A stretch of 55,233 bases of DNA from Prochlorococcus sp. AG-363-B04 (GCA_003278465.1 QCFC01000012.1:1-55233); one strand, 5' to 3'; positions 34,491-43,659 are shown, numbered from the stretch's first letter. The notes: generated by a model not told the origin, from the sequence alone. Made by a program: numbers and translations.

Positions 34491-35108
34491 GTGTCTACAG
34501 CACGCCTTAACCAAGTCAACTCTCTAGAAGGGCATCTCAAGCCGATAACAGGAAAAACAGAAGTCAAAGCATTACGACATGTAACCCAACATCGAGCACA
34601 TCTTCATTTAGTAGCCTCAGAAGGCCAACTTCAAGTTCACACAGCAACGTTTAGAGGCAGTTTTTCAGGAGTTCTGAGTTCTGCATTAAGAGCTGCTGGC
34701 TTAGGAAGTCGAGTCATGATTGTGCAATTCCTTAAAGGAGGAGTGAATCAAGGTCCAAAAGGGTGCATTCGATTATGTGGAAAATTGCAATGGTTACGGC
34801 CATCTATCCCAATCTGCATTAGTCAACATGCTCACGAAACAACCAATTCATATCCCTCAAATTATCTTGAGGAAGTTAAAGAAATTTGGAATGCTTGCAA
34901 AAGTCATTTACTTTCAGGTGAAGTTGATCAATTAGTATTAGATGAATTAGGGCTGGCCATATCACTGGGTTATATAAAAGAGAAAGAGGTAATCTCTACT
35001 CTGAAAATGAGGCCATGTTCTACAGATGTAATTCTTACAGGCCCATCGATTCCGTCAGGAATTCTAGCCATGGCCGATCAAATTACTCAGTTACGAATTA
35101 ACTACTAA
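34491..35108 (+). CDS. CobO/BtuR-like protein with degenerate P-loop
   Basis: Homologue of cob(I)yrinic acid a,c-diamide adenosyltransferase. The 205-residue protein keeps the family framework: LRAAGLGSRVMIVQFLKGG (about 67-84), a Walker B-like LVLDELGLAI with Asp151 and Glu152, and VILTGPSIP near the end. But the P-loop, GDGKGKTT in true CobO/CobA, reads ATFRGSFS at about residues 52-59: the glycines and the phosphate-binding lysine and threonines are gone. Adenosyltransfer by the usual mechanism is therefore doubtful. The start appears to be GTG at 34491. It is followed by dcd with a 1-nt overlap (TAATG), so the two are coupled. cobS is at 9363. Confidence 0.75.
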   Translation: MSTARLNQVNSLEGHLKPITGKTEVKALRHVTQHRAHLHLVASEGQLQVHTATFRGSFSGVLSSALRAAGLGSRVMIVQFLKGGVNQGPKGCIRLCGKLQWLRPSIPICISQHAHETTNSYPSNYLEEVKEIWNACKSHLLSGEVDQLVLDELGLAISLGYIKEKEVISTLKMRPCSTDVILTGPSIPSGILAMADQITQLRINY

Positions 35109-35701
35109 TGCTTAAAAACGATCGCTGGATTAAAGAGCAGGCCGTAGCAGGAATGCTTGAACCCTTTCAAGCAGAATTAGTACGTCATCTTCATCCTAAA
35201 GAACGCTCACATCCTGTTCTTAGTTATGGCTGTTCATCATATGGATACGATCTCAGGCTTTCTCAAAATGAATTCATGATCTTCCGACATGTTCCTGGAA
35301 CAGTCATGAATCCGAAAAAATTCAATCCTGCAAACCTTGAATCTACTCCACTTCATGAAGATATAGATGGAAAATATTTTATACTTCCGGCTCATTCATA
35401 TGGATTAGGAGTGGCAATGGAAAAAATGAAGGTACCTAAAAACATTACAGTAATCTGCTTAGGGAAAAGCACATATGCGCGACTTGGAATTATCGTAAAT
35501 ACAACTCCCGCCGAAGCGAGTTGGGAAGGACATTTAACACTTGAATTCAGCAATAGTTCTGGTGCAGATTGTAGGATTTATGCAAATGAGGGTATATGCC
35601 AACTACTTTTCTTCGAAGGTGATCCCTGCGAAACAACATACAAAGATCGTCAGGGCAAATATCAATATCAACCAGAAAGGGTTACCTTGGCAAGAATATA
35701 A
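35108..35701 (+). CDS. dcd: dCTP deaminase
   Basis: Converts dCTP to dUTP, the source of dUMP for thymidylate synthesis. The 197-residue protein has HPVLSYGCSSYGYDLRLS (about 35-52), the nucleotide-binding GKSTYARLGI (about 119-128), and the catalytic stretch ASWEGHLTLEFSNSSG with the active-site glutamate in TLEFSN. The DUF-like dUTPase trimer fold is expected. The ATG overlaps the preceding cobO-like stop by one base. thyX, which uses the dUMP formed downstream of this step, follows after 188 bp, so the two probably serve one pathway though perhaps from separate promoters. Confidence 0.95.
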   Translation: MLKNDRWIKEQAVAGMLEPFQAELVRHLHPKERSHPVLSYGCSSYGYDLRLSQNEFMIFRHVPGTVMNPKKFNPANLESTPLHEDIDGKYFILPAHSYGLGVAMEKMKVPKNITVICLGKSTYARLGIIVNTTPAEASWEGHLTLEFSNSSGADCRIYANEGICQLLFFEGDPCETTYKDRQGKYQYQPERVTLARI

Positions 35702-35889
35702 TTACAATATTAATTGTATAAAATCCTCCAAAAATTAACTGGAATAAAAAGAACTATATGATTTTTACTGGTTAACAATAAATGTTTTTTAATTCGACCA
35801 TTACGTAAATCAATAAATGTTCTAATATTTTTGAAGCATATTTTTTCCTTATCAAATTATGCTAAAGTTATTAAAATATTTATTAAATA

Positions 35890-36531
35890 ATGAGCAGGGT
35901 TGAATTAGTTACTGCCACTCCTGATGCAGAGAAAATAATGGCATATATTGCCAGAGTTAGTAATCCAAAAAATCAGGATAATGACAATTATTCTGCACTT
36001 CTTAAATATTGTATAAATCATGAGCATTGGAGTGTATTTGAACAGTCATATATGACAATCAAAATCGAAACGAATAGAGGTATTGCTGCTCAAATACTCC
36101 GTCATAGATCCTTTACTTTCCAAGAATTCTCTCAACGTTATGCAGACAGTACTCAGCTTGGTGCTATTCCTATTCCAGAATTACGTCGTCAAGATCAAAA
36201 AAATCGGCAAAATTCAACTAACGATCTGGCAAATGAAGTAAAGCAGGAATTCGAAGAAAAAATAAGGACGCAATTCAAAGATTCTATAAGCCTTTATGAA
36301 TCGATGTTATCCGCAGGAATTGCCAAAGAATGTGCTCGCTTTATTCTTCCACTTGCAACTCCTACAAGAATATATATGACGGGCTCTTGTCGCTCTTGGA
36401 TTCACTACATAAAACTCAGAACCGGTCATGGTACCCAAAAAGAACATATGGATATAGCCAAAAGCTGTAAAACAGTATTCTGTCAACAATTTCCATTGGT
36501 TTCCGAAGCTCTTGAGTGGAATATGAATTAA
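35890..36531 (+). CDS. thyX: FAD-dependent thymidylate synthase ThyX
   Basis: Methylates dUMP to dTMP using methylene-THF and FAD. The 213-residue protein has the ThyX signature RHR-X7-S (Arg71 to Ser81, in RHRSFTFQEFSQRY) and the dUMP-binding block LPLATPTRIYMTGSCRSW with downstream HYIKLRTGHGTQKEH. These identify ThyX rather than ThyA. ATG at 35890 after an A+T-rich 188-bp gap that should hold its promoter. It pairs functionally with dcd upstream. It converges on txlA, 36 bp away. Confidence 0.97.
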   Translation: MSRVELVTATPDAEKIMAYIARVSNPKNQDNDNYSALLKYCINHEHWSVFEQSYMTIKIETNRGIAAQILRHRSFTFQEFSQRYADSTQLGAIPIPELRRQDQKNRQNSTNDLANEVKQEFEEKIRTQFKDSISLYESMLSAGIAKECARFILPLATPTRIYMTGSCRSWIHYIKLRTGHGTQKEHMDIAKSCKTVFCQQFPLVSEALEWNMN

Positions 36532-36567
36532 TAAAAGAACTATCTTTTTTTATATTTAGATGTTTTC

Positions 36568-37119
36568 TTATCCATGACTTCGGGGAGAGGAACCAGAATA
36601 ATTAATCTTAATTGACTCATTATTTGTGATGCTTGAGAACTTAGATCTATCACTATAAAGATTCAATCCTGAAAGATCTGGTAAAACATCATCATTAACT
36701 AAAGCTTTTACAATAAACTGTAATTCTTCAAATTTCCGCGCCCCAAGAACAACTCCTACTGGATTACCTGTCTTATCAAACAAATTTAACTGAGGTATAC
36801 CTTTGACGTTATATTCATCAATTAAATCATTCCAGATTGGATTATCTACATTTAAAAGAACTATATCTAGCTTATTCTCCATTTGATGCTCTAAATCAAG
36901 AAAAGACGGTGCCATCTCACGACAGGCCTCACACCAATCCGCATAAAACTCAAAAATAGTTGGCCTACCATTTTGAAGTGCATTTTCTGGTTCTAAAGAT
37001 CTTCGCGCCAATTGATCAAGAGGTGCTTGCTGATAAAGTCCTCCTCGAAAGAAAAAAAGCAATGACGCGAGCACCAGTCCAACTATAAGCAAAATCAATC
37101 TCTGTCCATGGCTTAGCAT
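36568..37119 (-). CDS. txlA: Membrane-anchored thioredoxin-like protein (TxlA/HCF164)
   Basis: Thylakoid or plasma-membrane thiol oxidoreductase; the plant relative HCF164 is needed for cytochrome b6f assembly by passing reducing power to the lumen. From the ATG at 37119 the protein is 183 residues: one membrane anchor (LILLIVGLVLASLLFFF, about 8-24) and a thioredoxin domain (about 45-160) with active site FYADWCEACREM (Cys63, Cys66). The frame continues upstream to a TTG at 37188, but the ATG gives the normal short N-terminus before the anchor. The C-terminal 25 residues are polar. Convergent with thyX. Confidence 0.88.
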   Translation of the reverse strand: MLSHGQRLILLIVGLVLASLLFFFRGGLYQQAPLDQLARRSLEPENALQNGRPTIFEFYADWCEACREMAPSFLDLEHQMENKLDIVLLNVDNPIWNDLIDEYNVKGIPQLNLFDKTGNPVGVVLGARKFEELQFIVKALVNDDVLPDLSGLNLYSDRSKFSSITNNESIKINYSGSSPRSHG

Positions 37120-37277
37120 CTGAACATTGGGTGAGCTTGCAATTAACAATATCGCCGAAGCATCACTTTGACATCTTAATAATCTCAATTCAATTATTTA
37201 AAGCGACCTCATCCAAAACAAATCTTAGATAAACCTATTTCAAAGATTAAATATTATAAGATCAAAAACAAGACTTC

Positions 37278-39305
37278 TCATGAACAAAAAGGTTCATTAA
37301 TATGAAGGTAACTCCAAATATTACCCAAAACCTTTTTAGTGTAAAAACGAGTCTCTGGGTATGGAATTCGTTCGACCCAGAGTTCTGGATCATTATTAAT
37401 CTCATCCATAAACCAATTAGAGACAGTTGAGGGGCCTGCATTGTAACTAGCTATAGTTAACCAAAGGTTTCCCTCCCAAATTTTCATAAGTTTAGCTAAA
37501 TATTTTGCCGCTAATAATATATTAATTTCAGGCTTAATAAGTTCATTCTTGCTTAATTCAGCTTCGTTAACCTCATAAGCTGTCGCTGGCATCAATTGCA
37601 TCAGACCCACAGCCCCTTTAGATGAAATCACTCCAGATGCCATTCTGGACTCTTGCTTAGCTACAGCCAATAGAAGCTCTGGAGGAACACCTGTTTTTAA
37701 ACTCGCGTTTTTTATCTCCTTAAGATAACGAAGAGGAAATAAACTTGAATGAAGTAGCTGGCGAGTCTCACAGCTTTCTCCAACTAAGTTAAGTTTAGCC
37801 TTCGAGAGTTTATTTAAACCCATCCAATCATCACCAACAGCCATCCTTAGGCGCCCTTCTACTATTAAATCCTGAGGACTATCTCGCTTTACAGAAGGCC
37901 TCCCACGAATGGATCTCCAAGTTTCCCAAGCATCAATTTCTAACCCTAATCTCCATAATTTATTGACTAATTCTATATTACTAAGCAAAGGTCTCCATTG
38001 ATATTGATACGAGTCAAAACTTTCAAATAAGTTCTCTAATTGATTAGATGATTTGGTTCTAGTTAAACGTAACTGTGCCCTCCAAGTATAATAATTTTTT
38101 GGGTGTTTACTAACTAGATCCAACCAAATCTTCTTAGCACTAAATATATCCCCTTGCTTTTCCATGAAAAAGCCTTTCCAAAAAAGTCTTCTTGCCTGAT
38201 AAGGTTCTGGCAAAGCATTATATGGGATAATTTCCAATAATCTATTAGCACTATCCCATCTACCATTTAATAACTGAGCTCTGACAAGGTCCCATTGTAA
38301 TTGCCAACTTTCAGAATGATTAGGCCAGCGCTTAATAAGAGCAGCTGCGTTGACATCGAATTGCTTACGCGCTTCGGCAATTTGAAAATCTGGCGACAAA
38401 CTTAAAAGTTCCGAAGACAAGCTCTTCAGGAACAATTCATTAGAACTCATGTTTTGAGTTAGTAATTTAATGGCTTCTATTTTGTCTTTAATATCAGATT
38501 CTTTATTAATAATCTCTTTTAGTAATCTGTTTCCTAAATCTTGTTCATGAGGGTCTCCATCAAGGAGTATTTTCCCTATGGCCAAAGCAAGATAACTTGG
38601 AGGTGACTGACCATTTAGGCATTCTAAAGCAGCTTTTCCGTCCCCAAAACTTGTCATTCCAAATGCCAAAACCTCTCTTTGCTCATCTGTAGGAGCCTTG
38701 TTAAATTCAGAAGAACTACATGCCGCTTTTATTACGTCCTGTGCCCCAAGCCATCTGGCTCCCCATCTAGCCAAATGTAATGCTCCCTGAAATGGATTTT
38801 CAATAGTCTTTTTTAGTTCTAAAGCACTAGCTAAAGAAGCAGGATGCGCAGGATGTAGATTAAGAAGTAATTGACGCAACTCTGCATCTTGACGCCCAAG
38901 TATGTAATAAGCATCGGCAGCTAAAGGTTCAAATGGGAAACGATTCAAAAGTTCTTTCCATCTGATTTCAGATTTATATGAATTCCCTAAATTTGTTTCA
39001 GTTTGCGCTTGAAGCTTAATTGCAACTGCAGCTAATGGATTCTTTCCCCATCCCTGAGATAAAAGCAATCGTTGACGCCTCCATGGCGAATCTTTTGATT
39101 TACTAGCCAACAAAAGTGCCGCCTCTCTCCTTTGATTTGGATCAGGTGACCATCGATAAGTCTTCCAAAGTTCCTCTGGCGAAATTACTGGACTCAACTC
39201 TGCACGCCTGGATCTCAAAGCAACCTGGCCAAAAAAACTTGTTAAAAAAGTAATCAAAGCTATAAAAATCAATAAAGATGGACCACCCCTAATATTTCTA
39301 GTCAT
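37278..39305 (-). CDS. slt: Soluble lytic murein transglycosylase
   Basis: Cleaves peptidoglycan between MurNAc and GlcNAc to leave anhydro ends, used in wall turnover. The 675-residue protein starts with an export signal (PSLLIFIALITFLTSFFGQ, about 9-27). A long helical, TPR-like superhelical region follows (about 45-520), then the SLT catalytic domain (about 535-660) with AKQESRMASGVISSKGAVG (catalytic Glu552), LMQLMPATA and IASYNAGPSTVSNW. The domain order matches Slt70-type enzymes. ATG at 39305. It is divergent from glmM, whose product feeds the same wall pathway. Confidence 0.93.
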   Translation of the reverse strand: MTRNIRGGPSLLIFIALITFLTSFFGQVALRSRRAELSPVISPEELWKTYRWSPDPNQRREAALLLASKSKDSPWRRQRLLLSQGWGKNPLAAVAIKLQAQTETNLGNSYKSEIRWKELLNRFPFEPLAADAYYILGRQDAELRQLLLNLHPAHPASLASALELKKTIENPFQGALHLARWGARWLGAQDVIKAACSSSEFNKAPTDEQREVLAFGMTSFGDGKAALECLNGQSPPSYLALAIGKILLDGDPHEQDLGNRLLKEIINKESDIKDKIEAIKLLTQNMSSNELFLKSLSSELLSLSPDFQIAEARKQFDVNAAALIKRWPNHSESWQLQWDLVRAQLLNGRWDSANRLLEIIPYNALPEPYQARRLFWKGFFMEKQGDIFSAKKIWLDLVSKHPKNYYTWRAQLRLTRTKSSNQLENLFESFDSYQYQWRPLLSNIELVNKLWRLGLEIDAWETWRSIRGRPSVKRDSPQDLIVEGRLRMAVGDDWMGLNKLSKAKLNLVGESCETRQLLHSSLFPLRYLKEIKNASLKTGVPPELLLAVAKQESRMASGVISSKGAVGLMQLMPATAYEVNEAELSKNELIKPEINILLAAKYLAKLMKIWEGNLWLTIASYNAGPSTVSNWFMDEINNDPELWVERIPYPETRFYTKKVLGNIWSYLHINEPFCS

Positions 39306-39362
39306 CCCAATTCAAGTAGAAAAATCATTTAGTTCAAGATTTAGACAACTTATCTAAGTCTT

Positions 39363-39395
39363 CTTACAATAAAAAACAAGCTTTTTGATTGTAAG
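39363..39395. other. 33-nt imperfect hairpin upstream of glmM
   Basis: CTTACAAT (39363-39370) pairs with ATTGTAAG (39388-39395), one A:G mismatch, then five A:T pairs (39372-39376 with 39382-39386). Thirteen of the outer 14 pairs match. It lies between two divergent genes, so it is not the end of either, and no T tract follows. Confidence 0.5.
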
Positions 39396-39558
39396 CGTTC
39401 ATCAGGAGACTCCAAAAATCTACTTATTGCCTCTATAAATAGCAGTGAATTTTAACAAATTTATTAAAAATTTTAGTTAAAAGTAGCTTCACAGAGTCTT
39501 CTATCTATTGAGTCGATGTCGAACGCCATATAAGCTTTGGTCTAATTTTGAGACCTAT

Positions 39559-40959
39559 ATGGTCGAAGCTGAAATAAATCCAATAGGCGTTCCAGTTGGA
39601 TCGACCAATTCCAGTTTCGGTACTGATGGAATCCGTGGACGCGTAGACAATCTTGTTACTCCAGCACTAGCTCTGCAATTTGGTTATTGGTGTGGTCATG
39701 TGCTCCCAACAAAGGGGCCTGTTTTGATTGGTATGGACTCACGTCAAAGTGGGGTCATGTTGGTTTCTGCACTAACAGCAGGATTAACTGCTGCTGGTCA
39801 AGAAGTTTGGAATTTAGGGCTTTGCCCTACTCCTGCAGTACCTCAACTGATTAAGCAACTAGAAGCTGCAGGAGGCCTTATGGTCTCTGCAAGTCATAAC
39901 CCCCCTCAAGACAACGGTATAAAAGTTTTTGGCTCAGATGGCGCAAAACTCATTTCAGAACAACAGAAAGTTATCGAATCTGGTCTTCGTGGTGAACAGA
40001 TAGAGAGGAGTCGTCTTAAGTCCGATTCTTCTTACGGACTTGCATACCAAAAAACGGAACTCCTATCTCTATACCAGGAAAAACTCATAGATTCTTTAAA
40101 GGGTAAAAGATTAGATGGGCTATCAATAGTTCTAGATCTTTGCTGGGGATCAGCTACTTCATGTGCTGTTGAGATTTTCAAGGAACTCGGTGCGGAATTA
40201 ACCGTCCTCCATGGAGAGCCAAATGGGAAACTTATCAATGTTGAATGTGGCTCAACAGAACTCAAACCACTTCAAAAGGCTGTCGTCGAAACAAATTCCG
40301 ACATGGGATTTGCTTTTGATGGCGATGCTGACAGGGTGCTAGCTGTAGATGGGAAAGGTCGAATGGTTGATGGAGACCATATTTTGTATTTTTGGGGATC
40401 AGCATTAAAAGAACAAAAAGCCTTACCTGATCAAAGACTTGTAGCAACGGTAATGTCTAATCTTGGCTTTGAACGTGCATGGATAGAAAAAGGAGGTTTA
40501 TTCAATAGGACTCCAGTAGGAGATCAACATGTCCATGCTGCAATGCTTAAGAATGGAGCTGGTCTGGGAGGCGAACAATCAGGACACATACTTTCTGCAA
40601 TTCATGGAATGCATGGAGATGGACTACTAACAGCAATTCAATTGGCAAATATTTGCAAAGACCAGAGATTAAGTCTTACTAATTTAATGGACAAAAGTTT
40701 TGAACCATTCCCTCAGAAATTAATCAATATTCGATTACCTAATCAACATTTAAATCAATCTTGGAAAACATGTGGTCCTTTACAAGATGCTGTGCTCGAA
40801 GCACAAGAATCTTTGGGAGAAGATGGGAGAGTACTTGTTAGAGCAAGTGGTACAGAGCCTTTGCTAAGGGTCATGGTTGAAGCATCAGATTCTGAAGTAG
40901 TAGAAACCTGGTCTGATCAATTATCAGACCTTGCCGAGCAACACCTGAAAGCAGCATAA
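39559..40959 (+). CDS. glmM: Phosphoglucosamine mutase
   Basis: Converts glucosamine-6-phosphate to glucosamine-1-phosphate for UDP-GlcNAc, the precursor of peptidoglycan and lipopolysaccharide. From the ATG at 39559 the protein is 466 residues with SSFGTDGIRGRV at the start, the phosphoserine loop VSASHNPPQDNG (Ser112), metal loop FDGDADRV, LGGEQSGH specificity loop (GEQSGH marks GlmM) and RASGTEPLLRVM. The frame opens 17 codons earlier at a TTG (39508), but the ATG fits the family length. Divergent from slt across 253 bp; convergent with trmB, 45 bp. Distinct from the mutase at 655-2118, whose matching loop is GEESGG. Confidence 0.95.
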   Translation: MVEAEINPIGVPVGSTNSSFGTDGIRGRVDNLVTPALALQFGYWCGHVLPTKGPVLIGMDSRQSGVMLVSALTAGLTAAGQEVWNLGLCPTPAVPQLIKQLEAAGGLMVSASHNPPQDNGIKVFGSDGAKLISEQQKVIESGLRGEQIERSRLKSDSSYGLAYQKTELLSLYQEKLIDSLKGKRLDGLSIVLDLCWGSATSCAVEIFKELGAELTVLHGEPNGKLINVECGSTELKPLQKAVVETNSDMGFAFDGDADRVLAVDGKGRMVDGDHILYFWGSALKEQKALPDQRLVATVMSNLGFERAWIEKGGLFNRTPVGDQHVHAAMLKNGAGLGGEQSGHILSAIHGMHGDGLLTAIQLANICKDQRLSLTNLMDKSFEPFPQKLINIRLPNQHLNQSWKTCGPLQDAVLEAQESLGEDGRVLVRASGTEPLLRVMVEASDSEVVETWSDQLSDLAEQHLKAA

Positions 40960-41004
40960 ATAATATAGCTCATCTGTAGCATTTATCAAAAATAATTAAT
41001 AGCC

Positions 41005-41682
41005 TTATATCTGCTTCCATTCATTAATAAATGACTGCATCTCAGGTGTTTTTCTTTCATTTCTAATATAAAGAATTCGATAAATAGGTTGTCTTTTATT
41101 TAAAGCATAGATCTCTCTTTCACTCCTTACTGGAAAAGGGTTTTCCCCCGAAAAAAGTCTAGAACAATTCTGAGAGATGGAAAAACAATTACTTAAATCA
41201 ATCATCATTTTCATAGACTCTATAACATCAATAAGATCAGTTTGCACAAAAAGTTCCCTACCTGGATCTAGACTTGATGCTATAGATAAAAGAAGATCAG
41301 GCTGGAGTAATTTTCTCTTTCTATGTCTTCTCTTAAACCATGGGTCGGGAAACTGAATAGAAACTTTTTGGAGGGTATCATTGGGCAAAGAAGAAAGCCA
41401 TTCTCCTAAACTCACATTTGCATTTGCAAAAAGGAAACTTAAATTTGATAATCCCAAAGCATATCTATCCTTTTCTGCGGCATCCGCAAGTGGTTGGCGA
41501 ATCTCTATACCTAAGTGATTCCAACCTTGCTGGAGACTAGCAAGCTTCAATAGAAAATATCCCCTTGCAGAACCTATATCAAGATGCAAGGGTAAATCTG
41601 GGCAATCAAATAACTCATCTAATTTAGGCAGCTCTCTTTCCAGCTGAAAATAACGACTTAGTGGGTTTACGTGCTGACGCAA
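41005..41682 (-). CDS. trmB: tRNA (guanine-N7-)-methyltransferase
   Basis: Makes m7G46 in the variable loop of many tRNAs with S-adenosylmethionine. The 225-residue protein has the SAM-binding motif LHLDIGSARGYFLLKLA (about 32-48), the ribose-binding acidic residue in LGIEIRQPL, and the TrmB signature QFPDPWFKRRHRKRKL (about 130-145). The frame starts at a TTG (41682) giving MRQHVNPLSRYFQ, the usual beginning in this group; there is no in-frame ATG nearby. 41 bp upstream on the same strand ends the FIST gene, so the two may be cotranscribed. Confidence 0.93.
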   Translation of the reverse strand: MRQHVNPLSRYFQLERELPKLDELFDCPDLPLHLDIGSARGYFLLKLASLQQGWNHLGIEIRQPLADAAEKDRYALGLSNLSFLFANANVSLGEWLSSLPNDTLQKVSIQFPDPWFKRRHRKRKLLQPDLLLSIASSLDPGRELFVQTDLIDVIESMKMMIDLSNCFSISQNCSRLFSGENPFPVRSEREIYALNKRQPIYRILYIRNERKTPEMQSFINEWKQI

Positions 41683-41723
41683 TTAAGCAAATCTCATTGA
41701 ATTATTAATCCTATTCTTTCTTT

Positions 41724-42989
41724 TCATTTTTGTCTTAGCAAGCCCCAACAAGCTGTATAGCCATGCAAATGTGTTGCACCCCCAACAGGTCCGATCTCAC
41801 CATTACAAAAAATTCCTGAAATTGGTAAATCATCAATCACTTTGCGCGCAATATCTACATCTCCATTGCTCACACCATAAAGTTGCTTCCCTCGCCCAAG
41901 ACACGCCATTAGAATCCCATACAAAGGAGGGGTTAAATACCTCTCTCCTATTGCATCAAATAACTGTTTGGCTTCTTCGCGAGAAGCCTCAGCTTCACGA
42001 AGTTGAAATTGAACATTTTGCCCTACATGCAGTCGTTCAGCTACAGCAACTGCTCCATTAGATGGATCAACTCCAATTAAATTTCTAACAAGAAAAGTAC
42101 CTTGTGCCTTTGGGGTCCCTAAGCCTCCAAGGACTAAGTCTTTGCGCTCAACCCCTAGGAAAAGCGAATGCCTGACTAGTTCTCGCTCTTTTTCAGACAA
42201 GTCCGCTAAAACCCTTTGCAGGCAAGCCACAGGACTCTCTCTAATATCACCGTGGCTCAATTCAATAAGGACATTTCTCTGTACCTGTTCAACCTCAAAA
42301 ACAGGACCTATAGGCTTACAACCTTGAGCTACTACAGCCTCAAGAGTCCATTCCCCGCTAAAACTACAACCAACAGCACCGCCCACAACTTTATCCTCAA
42401 AGAAAAGAGATCCATGAGGAGCATTGTGTCTTCCTGCAATTCCACCCAAAGTTGTTGAAGTTGGATATGCATAATCAAGTCCGCAAATTAGATCATTAAT
42501 GTTTAAGGAGTTTGGATCCAGCAGTAGGAGCATGCTGCTGGCCTGTGTTTGATCAATTCCAACCCATTCATGCCAAGCATGAGCTGGTCCATCCAAGTCA
42601 GGAAGTGATTTTGTATCAAGAGCAAAAGTATTGATAACAGCACCAGGCAAATTCAACAATGTGACGCTCAGTGCTGGACCTTGCTCCAATTCTGAGGCTT
42701 GCCCTAATGAATTAGTTCCGACAACTCCACTTCCAGCGCAACCAATCCAATGAGAAGCATTTAATCGACTCCTTAATAAAGGTAGAAGTCTTGTTAAATC
42801 ACTTGCAAAATTCGTAGACGCAAAAACTATTGCCAAGTCAGCGGAGTAATTTCCAGTTAAATTCTCAGTGATCTCCTTGACAGCCGCATCCATAGAAGCC
42901 TCAGCAGACAATGCCGTTCGGCAGCCCACTCGATTGGAAGGGTTCCTAAATCTGTCAAAGAAAGAAAATGACTCCATAAAATTGAACAT
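41724..42989 (-). CDS. FIST-domain protein (FIST_N plus FIST_C)
   Basis: A 421-residue soluble protein with a FIST_N sensory domain (about 35-225, with DLAIVFASTNFASDL and WIGCAGSGVVGTN) and a FIST_C domain (about 245-405, with FLVRNLIGVDPSNGAVAVAE and GILMACLGRGKQLYG). In most bacteria such domains are the input of histidine kinases, chemoreceptors or cyclases and may bind amino acids. Here nothing else is attached: no kinase or membrane part. The ligand and partner are unknown. ATG at 42989; divergent from the DUF3177 gene with only 58 bp between starts. Confidence 0.85.
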   Translation of the reverse strand: MFNFMESFSFFDRFRNPSNRVGCRTALSAEASMDAAVKEITENLTGNYSADLAIVFASTNFASDLTRLLPLLRSRLNASHWIGCAGSGVVGTNSLGQASELEQGPALSVTLLNLPGAVINTFALDTKSLPDLDGPAHAWHEWVGIDQTQASSMLLLLDPNSLNINDLICGLDYAYPTSTTLGGIAGRHNAPHGSLFFEDKVVGGAVGCSFSGEWTLEAVVAQGCKPIGPVFEVEQVQRNVLIELSHGDIRESPVACLQRVLADLSEKERELVRHSLFLGVERKDLVLGGLGTPKAQGTFLVRNLIGVDPSNGAVAVAERLHVGQNVQFQLREAEASREEAKQLFDAIGERYLTPPLYGILMACLGRGKQLYGVSNGDVDIARKVIDDLPISGIFCNGEIGPVGGATHLHGYTACWGLLRQK

Positions 42990-43047
42990 ACCAACTCTGA
43001 TACCAATCAGAGGAACGTTGATAATGGCGAAGTACCGAAACTTTTAA

Positions 43048-43659
43048 GTGTTCGAGATTCCTTACATAAATTTGGTATGGCTTACATACCATCTTGTCGC
43101 AACTTTCTCAGTAGGCCTGCCCTTGGTATTACTGATTTGGTCTTTAGTGCGAAAAGAATCCTCTATGACGAGGCTGCTCTGCATCTACTGGAAAATATCC
43201 AGCCTCATGGCAATAAGCATGTTGTTACTTGCCGACCAAAAACCTCTAGGCCATCTAATGTTCTTCGTTGCACCATTACTAATGGTCACATCAGTTTGGT
43301 TCTGGATAGACCTAAATGAAGAGTTGGCTGATTTACCTCCGTGGCGAGCATTACCATTCACTGTAAGAGTCTGGAGATGGTCCCTAACCCTTAGTATGCT
43401 TTTATCTTCTTCAATAGCATTACTAAGCCATAATTGCTTAAATGACTTAAGCAAATCTAATTGCTCAATTTGGCTAGAAGTTCCTGAGAAATTAAATAAC
43501 AACATTGCAATAATTGTTAATTTTCTTTTTGGTGGAGAATGGAGCACTCCTATAGCAGCTTTTGTAGGATACTTAGCTTTAATAATTTATCTAGTTGGAC
43601 TTCTACAATGGCTTCTGGTTCGTCTACCTAGACATGGTCGAATAGCAGGTAATTTTTAA
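43048..43659 (+). CDS. DUF3177 multi-span membrane protein
   Basis: A 203-residue membrane protein of a cyanobacteria-specific family. About five hydrophobic segments are visible (about 8-30, 45-60, 66-87, 107-125 and 165-190), with a conserved loop DLNEELADLPPWRALPFTVRVWRW between them (about 87-110). No known catalytic motif. The start is a GTG at 43048, taken because the first helix begins within a few residues. It shares a 58-bp promoter region with the divergent FIST gene and converges on ileS with an 80-bp gap. Function unknown. Confidence 0.72.
   Translation: MFEIPYINLVWLTYHLVATFSVGLPLVLLIWSLVRKESSMTRLLCIYWKISSLMAISMLLLADQKPLGHLMFFVAPLLMVTSVWFWIDLNEELADLPPWRALPFTVRVWRWSLTLSMLLSSSIALLSHNCLNDLSKSNCSIWLEVPEKLNNNIAIIVNFLFGGEWSTPIAAFVGYLALIIYLVGLLQWLLVRLPRHGRIAGNF

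Noticed and set aside
41771-42458. Several 60-96 codon rightward frames inside the FIST gene
   Set aside because: Fully antisense to a gene with clear domains and biased in composition as expected for shadows.
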